Shown here one piece after another: positions 18,806 through 22,449 of a stretch of 22,449 nt of DNA (the stretch's first letter is position 1; every line of letters starts with the position of its first letter). Source of the stretch: Sphacelaria rigidula (Eukaryota > Phaeophyceae > Sphacelariales); assembly GCA_964200075.2 (NCBI GenBank), contig CAXNAA020000334.1:1-22449 (forward strand). The letters are read 5' to 3'. Below the pieces are notes generated by a model that saw only the letters and a program-made list of their open reading frames with translations, had not been told where the DNA came from and did not search any database. A program made the translations under genes and the position numbers.

Positions 18806-18835
18806 ACGGGACCGGGGCGCAGCCCCGAGTCCCGT
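18806..18835 (+). ncRNA. GC-rich stem-loop in repeat copy 1 (structure only)
   Basis: ACGGGAC-CGGGGC, loop GCA, GCCCCG, one bulged A, GTCCCGT gives a 13 bp stem. Whether it is transcribed is unknown; the feature type is only the nearest available label. The same structure recurs at 19171-19200. Confidence 0.3.
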
Positions 18836-19170
18836 GCGGCTTGTAGTATGTACAGAATATTTCGAACCCATGAGCGTGAAGCATACTTTGTAACGAGGCG
18901 TCCACGAGATTTACTGCTGATCTTAGTGTGCAAGTTCCTCCGCACCCGCCCCGGGAGATGACCGTTCGGGCCAATGCCAGTGGTAGGGGTCTGGTTAGCG
19001 GATTCGTACTTTACTTTGTGCGGGGATACACATGCGTTCGCGGCCGTTCGAACGGACGCGCGATCGCGGTGGTCCTGCGATGTTTCCGGCGGGCATGAGT
19101 ATTTCGAGAGAGGATCTATTCTCACGAGGGCTTGGCAAGGCAAGAATACCGAGACCCTCGGAAAAGACGG

Positions 19171-19200
19171 ACGGGACCGGGGTGCAGCCCCGGGTCCCGT
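19171..19200 (+). ncRNA. GC-rich stem-loop in repeat copy 2 (structure only)
   Basis: This is the copy 2 version of the 18806-18835 stem. One C to T change turns a G-C pair into a G-U pair if read as plus-strand RNA, and the bulged base is G instead of A. Pairing is otherwise kept. Confidence 0.3.
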
Positions 19201-19389
19201 ACGGCTTGCATGGAACAAAATCATCCCGAAGTATATTGTTGATGCACTAAGAACCATACTATTAATAGTCAAATCGCGATCGCATTGCAATGTTAATATT
19301 TAGAGAGGCAAATAATTTGATTCTCTCTAGTATTGCACGCATGCCTCACAACCACCGAACTAACTGCTTCAGTTTTGAACATACCGCAG

Positions 19390-21303
19390 ATCGCCAAGAT
19401 CACGATGGAGCTCGGCGATGGTGACTACTCCGTCGTGTTCGACAGCACTCCATACCGCTGCCAGTGCTTTGGCATCGGTGTCCGATTTGTTACGGATGGA
19501 CAGGTGGTTTTAATGGGAGTGAACGCATGTTGTTCGCTGTTTTATGGTCGCAAGACCTGGGATATGTGGCCTGTGGCAGTGCGAACATTGGCATTGTGTT
19601 GTTTCGTTGACCGCGGAGTTACAACAGCACCGAGTTCTGACAGCGTGCACTTTCCGTCAACTTGTTCCATGGTTCCGTCGTGTTTTGAACGCTGTACGGG
19701 ATACATCCCGTGCGAAAAGGTGGTGCAACGTCATTTGCGGTTGAGCATGCTCAAGAGCAGCATGAATTTCAGGGATATCACCGGCCAGATCGCCAAGGTG
19801 TTGATGGGGGACTGTGGTGTCGTCCTCGAAAGCTGCATTGGCTCCAGGTACGATGGCTGCTCGACAAATCATAAGGCGGTTGACGTCCTGCAGGGACTCT
19901 GCCCGAATGCTGTGGGTGTGCTATGCTGTTCACACCTCCTGAACAACACCGGAAAGCAGTTTGGCTCCGAGGACTTGGGCACCTTCATGAGCAAGCTATT
20001 CCTCACCATGGCGCACAGTACGAATGCAAGGGACTACTAGAAGAAGGTCGTCGGCTGTTCGCCTCCGAACCTCCCATCCCACCGGTAGGCTAGCGCTTTC
20101 GAGGCATACCAGGTCGTGATGCTCAACTGGCCGGCGGTGGTAGAGTTCATCACGAGCTACAGCTCCACAGACGAAGTGAGGTCTACATCTGTTACCTACA
20201 TGCGGAAGGAGCTCGCACGCATGAGGGCCGATGGTGTCAGGCAGGAGGTCGTGCTCAAGGTTCAGCTGGCGATGCTGGTAGATGTCAGCGAGGTCATCAC
20301 GAAGGCCACGTAGGACCTGGAGGGAGACGTTCCGCTGGTCAGTCTGACTCTCGCCTCTCGCCTGTCATTCTGTTGATGGTGGCTGGTGGTACCACGATGC
20401 TTCCACGCTTCCACGACCAAACACCAACCGAACCCGTCCACGCTCTACCGCCCCCCGCCCTGAATGCTTCATGCTTTCACGCTTTTCCGTGCCGTGTCTC
20501 GTGTGCGTAGTTGCACAAGGCTTTCGACATCTTCCAGGCGTTGCGGGTGAAGTGAGGTTTGACCGAGATCAGGAACCTGGTGATGGACATCGTCATGCCC
20601 AACGTTGCTGCTCTCGTAAAAGTAGTAGCCGACGCTGGTGACGTGGGTCAAAGTTTGCACCTGCATGGACACGCTGCCCCTGTCGTTGTAGTTGCTCGGT
20701 TGCTCTCACCTCTCTTGCTAGTGAACAATGGTCTGTAACCTCGGGTGACTTTCCTGCCTGCCGGCTGCACACGCAGGTGGTTACGGAGGACCGGCTGCAA
20801 AGCAAGGTCCAAGACGCAGTCAACAACCAGCGTGAATATGCATCAGCAAGGTTCGGGTTCGGCCCGCAGGTGAAACTCAGTCGCACCCTCGAGATTTTCG
20901 CCGCAGCGAAGCCCATCGACTTCGTGTATATTAAGCAGCATGCACGCTACACCGGGGAGGAGGTTCGCCAGCTTGCAGTTTTCCCCTTCGTGACCGAGGA
21001 GGTCATGGTGGGCCTTTTGTCCGAGAAGGGTGACTTTGTGGTCGCGGCCTCCGGCGCGCATTCAAATTATGATTTGCTGCCGTTTTGGGACAATAACAAA
21101 ACAAGGCTTCCCACTTGGTATCTCGTGGCTATGGAAATCATCTTATTCAGCCATCGTCCGCATTCATGGAGCGAGTGTTCTCCTGTGTGAGGGGATGTTT
21201 GGACTCCCGGCAGGAGAAGGCGTTAGCTGACTGGATCGAATCCGCGGTTATGCTCCAGCACGATCGGAGGGGGAAGCTTGACAAGATTTCAAATGTCGAC
21301 TGA
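19390..21303 (+). pseudogene. hAT-type transposase, catalytic and dimerisation part, broken
   Basis: After a possible acceptor (CATACCGCAG, to 19389) the reading gives GDGDYSVVFDSTPY, with the likely first catalytic Asp at 19441-19443. After a probable intron (near 19505-19715) come VVQRHLRLSMLKSSMNFRDI and SRYDGCSTNHKAV, with the likely second Asp at 19852-19854, then CCSHLLNNTGKQFGS, all in the hAT order. In-frame stops lie at 20038-20040 (after NARDY, where Trp is expected), 20086-20088, 20311-20313 and 20553-20555. Further exons start near 20511 and 20777. The C-terminal LPTWYLVAMEIILF and PSSAFMERVFS segments match the hAT dimerisation region but lie in different frames, a one-base shift near 21148. 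The function would have been cut-and-paste transposition. It is dead in this copy. The missing N-terminus is probably 13652-14945. Confidence 0.7.
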
Positions 21304-21832
21304 TGGTAGATGTGGGGGGGTCGGGGGCGGTAGTTTGTAGCTTGTAGCTTGCCGGGCAAGAGGCCAAAGGCTGCAATATCGTAGGTCCAGAGGCTGCAAT
21401 TCCCCGCTGCTGTATCATGTATAGTATCATGAGGGCATGTAGTGGCATTTGCTATTTCGATAGGTGGTTTGGGGTGGCGTTCAAACTCAATGATCAAGGA
21501 GAGATTGTATTTTTTTTTTTTCAACATATTTCAAACCTCGAATACCCGAGTTGTCGCCCTCTCCTCGTGCTAGAATAGAAGTCTTGCCTCGTGAGGGGAT
21601 ACTGCCACAAGGTTACAACAAGAACGCGAAGTAGGCGCATAAAGTAAGCATATATTCGCTGGAAAAGGCTTTAAATGGGCGATAAACAAGGTGGCAAAGC
21701 ATATAAAAAACAAATGAGCATGAAAATAATAAAAACGCGCAAACGAAGCTAAAGCGTACCCAACAGCGACACGCTGACCACGATACGGTTCTTGTACTCG
21801 TGTGTCCCGAGCTATTCTTGTGGGCACAGTAA
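21304..21832. other. Region with no supported gene
   Basis: This is presumably the 3' flank of the hAT fragment. A 12 base T run lies at 21510-21521. I could not identify a hAT terminal inverted repeat or an 8 bp target duplication. Confidence 0.35.
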
Positions 21833-22333
21833 CACAACGACTTGCTGAGAAAGGTACAATACCGGCTCCTCCTGCGAGTCATCGCGTACCGCCGAGTGCA
21901 CGGCACATACCGACAGCTGCCGTATACACGGGCCCTCAAGGAGACCGGATGCCAAAGTGCTGAAGCCATCGTCCGGCAACGACGATTGCTGTTCGCGGGA
22001 GCCCTGGCTGAACAACCGGACAAACGACTACCGAAGCGAATGTAATAGCATTCGAAACATTGTCGGGGGGGAGGATCCAGGACCAGGGTGCCCGGAACAA
22101 AATTGGCTGAAGTGCCTGAGGGACGATCTCCACGCTTTCGGCGCCAGACATTCGGGATTGACCGCGTCCTATGGACCTCAGCAGCGAAAGAGGAGGGGGG
22201 GTTGCCTTGGCACGCGGGAGTGCTGCAAGGAGCGGAGAGGTGCATGATCTCATGGCACAGAAACGAAGAGGAGGCCAGCCGACTGCGTGCGATTAGACGG
22301 GGGACCAGCGAAGCCCACATAACACAGCAATGA
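21833..22333 (+). pseudogene. LINE-like reverse transcriptase protein, C-terminal fragment
   Basis: Three frames together give the tail seen after the reverse transcriptase domain of many non-LTR elements. The first (to 22045) reads LLLRVIAYRR, then ETGCQSAEAIVRQRRLLFAG and RLPKR. The second (about 22045-22165) reads GGEDPGPGCPEQNWLKCLRD. The third (about 22160-22333) reads GVLQGAERCMISWHRNEEEA and ends with a stop at 22331-22333. Such proteins copy element RNA into DNA at the target site. The frame breaks near 22045 and 22162 and the missing catalytic domain make this a dead 5'-truncated copy, the usual fate of LINE insertions. The match is from memory of similar proteins. Confidence 0.65.
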
Positions 22334-22347
22334 CGACGGTCCAGAGA

Positions 22348-22359
22348 GGGGGGGGGGGG
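22348..22359. repeat. G12 homopolymer
   Basis: Twelve consecutive Gs lie just after the LINE-like fragment. Homopolymer length of this kind is often unreliable in assemblies. Confidence 0.9.
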
Positions 22360-22449
22360 AGGTGAATCCCCCCGATGAGGGGTGTCGTTATGGCATGCAG
22401 TGCTTGTCTTGATACGCCTGGTATGCTTGTACGTATGGCTGTCCCTCGA

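Larger units (their letters stand above)
18495..19208. repeat. 362 bp tandem repeat, two copies
   Basis: Copy 1 begins at 18495 and copy 2 at 18857, both with ATATTTCGAAC. CGAAC is at 18501 and 18863, and the end block CGGCTTG at 18837 and 19202. The copies are very similar over their full length. Each has a GC-rich middle with GCGATCGCGGTGGTCCTGC and ends in a strong stem-loop. Minus-strand frames in the two copies share short peptides (such as ASLQSMLHA) but differ at many codons, so protein coding is doubtful. Confidence 0.9.

Noticed and set aside
18857-18900. tRNA gene on the minus strand (GGGTTCGAAAT resembles a B box)
   Set aside because: No A box occurs at the right distance, and the arms do not pair as a tRNA.
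13565-21446. GCCACTACA (13565) and TGTAGTGGC (21438) as terminal inverted repeats of the hAT element
   Set aside because: Nine bases over about 7.9 kb can occur by chance, and no 8 bp target duplication flanks them.
21613-22320. Minus-strand open frame of 235 codons at the right end
   Set aside because: It lies antisense to the LINE-like fragment, whose plus-strand reading has recognisable motifs. The minus frame has none.
1-22449. CRISPR array, prokaryotic defence or phage system
   Set aside because: Introns, ankyrin genes, hAT and LINE-like remains point to a eukaryote. None of the tandem repeats has the short-repeat/unique-spacer layout of CRISPR.

Overview
This window looks like nuclear DNA from a repeat-rich eukaryote. 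It has genes split by GT..AG introns, ankyrin-repeat proteins, and remains of hAT DNA transposons, a Gag-bearing LTR-type element and a LINE-like element. It also has microsatellites, large low-coding stretches and a run of 10 Ns. No operon-like packing or bacterial gene is visible. The style of the ankyrin proteins and of the hAT and LINE fragments reminds me most of a brown alga or another stramenopile. That attribution is from memory and was not tested.

Layout. 1-296 is the tail of a retrotransposon Gag fragment. 297-3985 is mostly non-coding. It holds a tRNA-like (SINE-head-like) segment near 1314-1382, a 78-81 bp tandem repeat (1497-1675) and a 264 bp tandem repeat (1704-2215) that itself contains a strict 14 bp minisatellite. 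About 3990-7330 and about 8550-12150 are two diverged copies of one segmental tandem duplication. Each copy carries a three-exon ankyrin-repeat gene on the minus strand plus its flanks. The first gene (4367-6223) is open and probably functional, with about 402 residues. The second (8903-10717) keeps exon 1, both introns and the end of the protein, but exon 2 has three indels (+1, -2, +1) that sum to zero and put stops in frame.

13652-14945 looks like the N-terminal part of a hAT-type transposase (acidic head, basic coiled region, CxxC zinc-finger remnant, one intron). 19390-21303 looks like the rest of such a transposase (both Asp positions and the C-terminal dimerisation region). The two halves match in order and orientation. 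They are separated by about 4.4 kb holding a candidate 309 bp MITE, a 92 bp tandem repeat broken by the assembly gap, a 367 bp duplication, a minisatellite and a 362 bp tandem repeat with a conserved GC-rich hairpin. 21833-22333 is a frame-broken C-terminal piece of a LINE-like reverse transcriptase protein.

Only the first ankyrin gene is a strong candidate for a working gene. The rest is mainly decayed mobile DNA and local duplications. I found no convincing new multi-gene system. The most informative features are the ankyrin duplication with its compensating indels, the split hAT element, and the structured tandem repeats.
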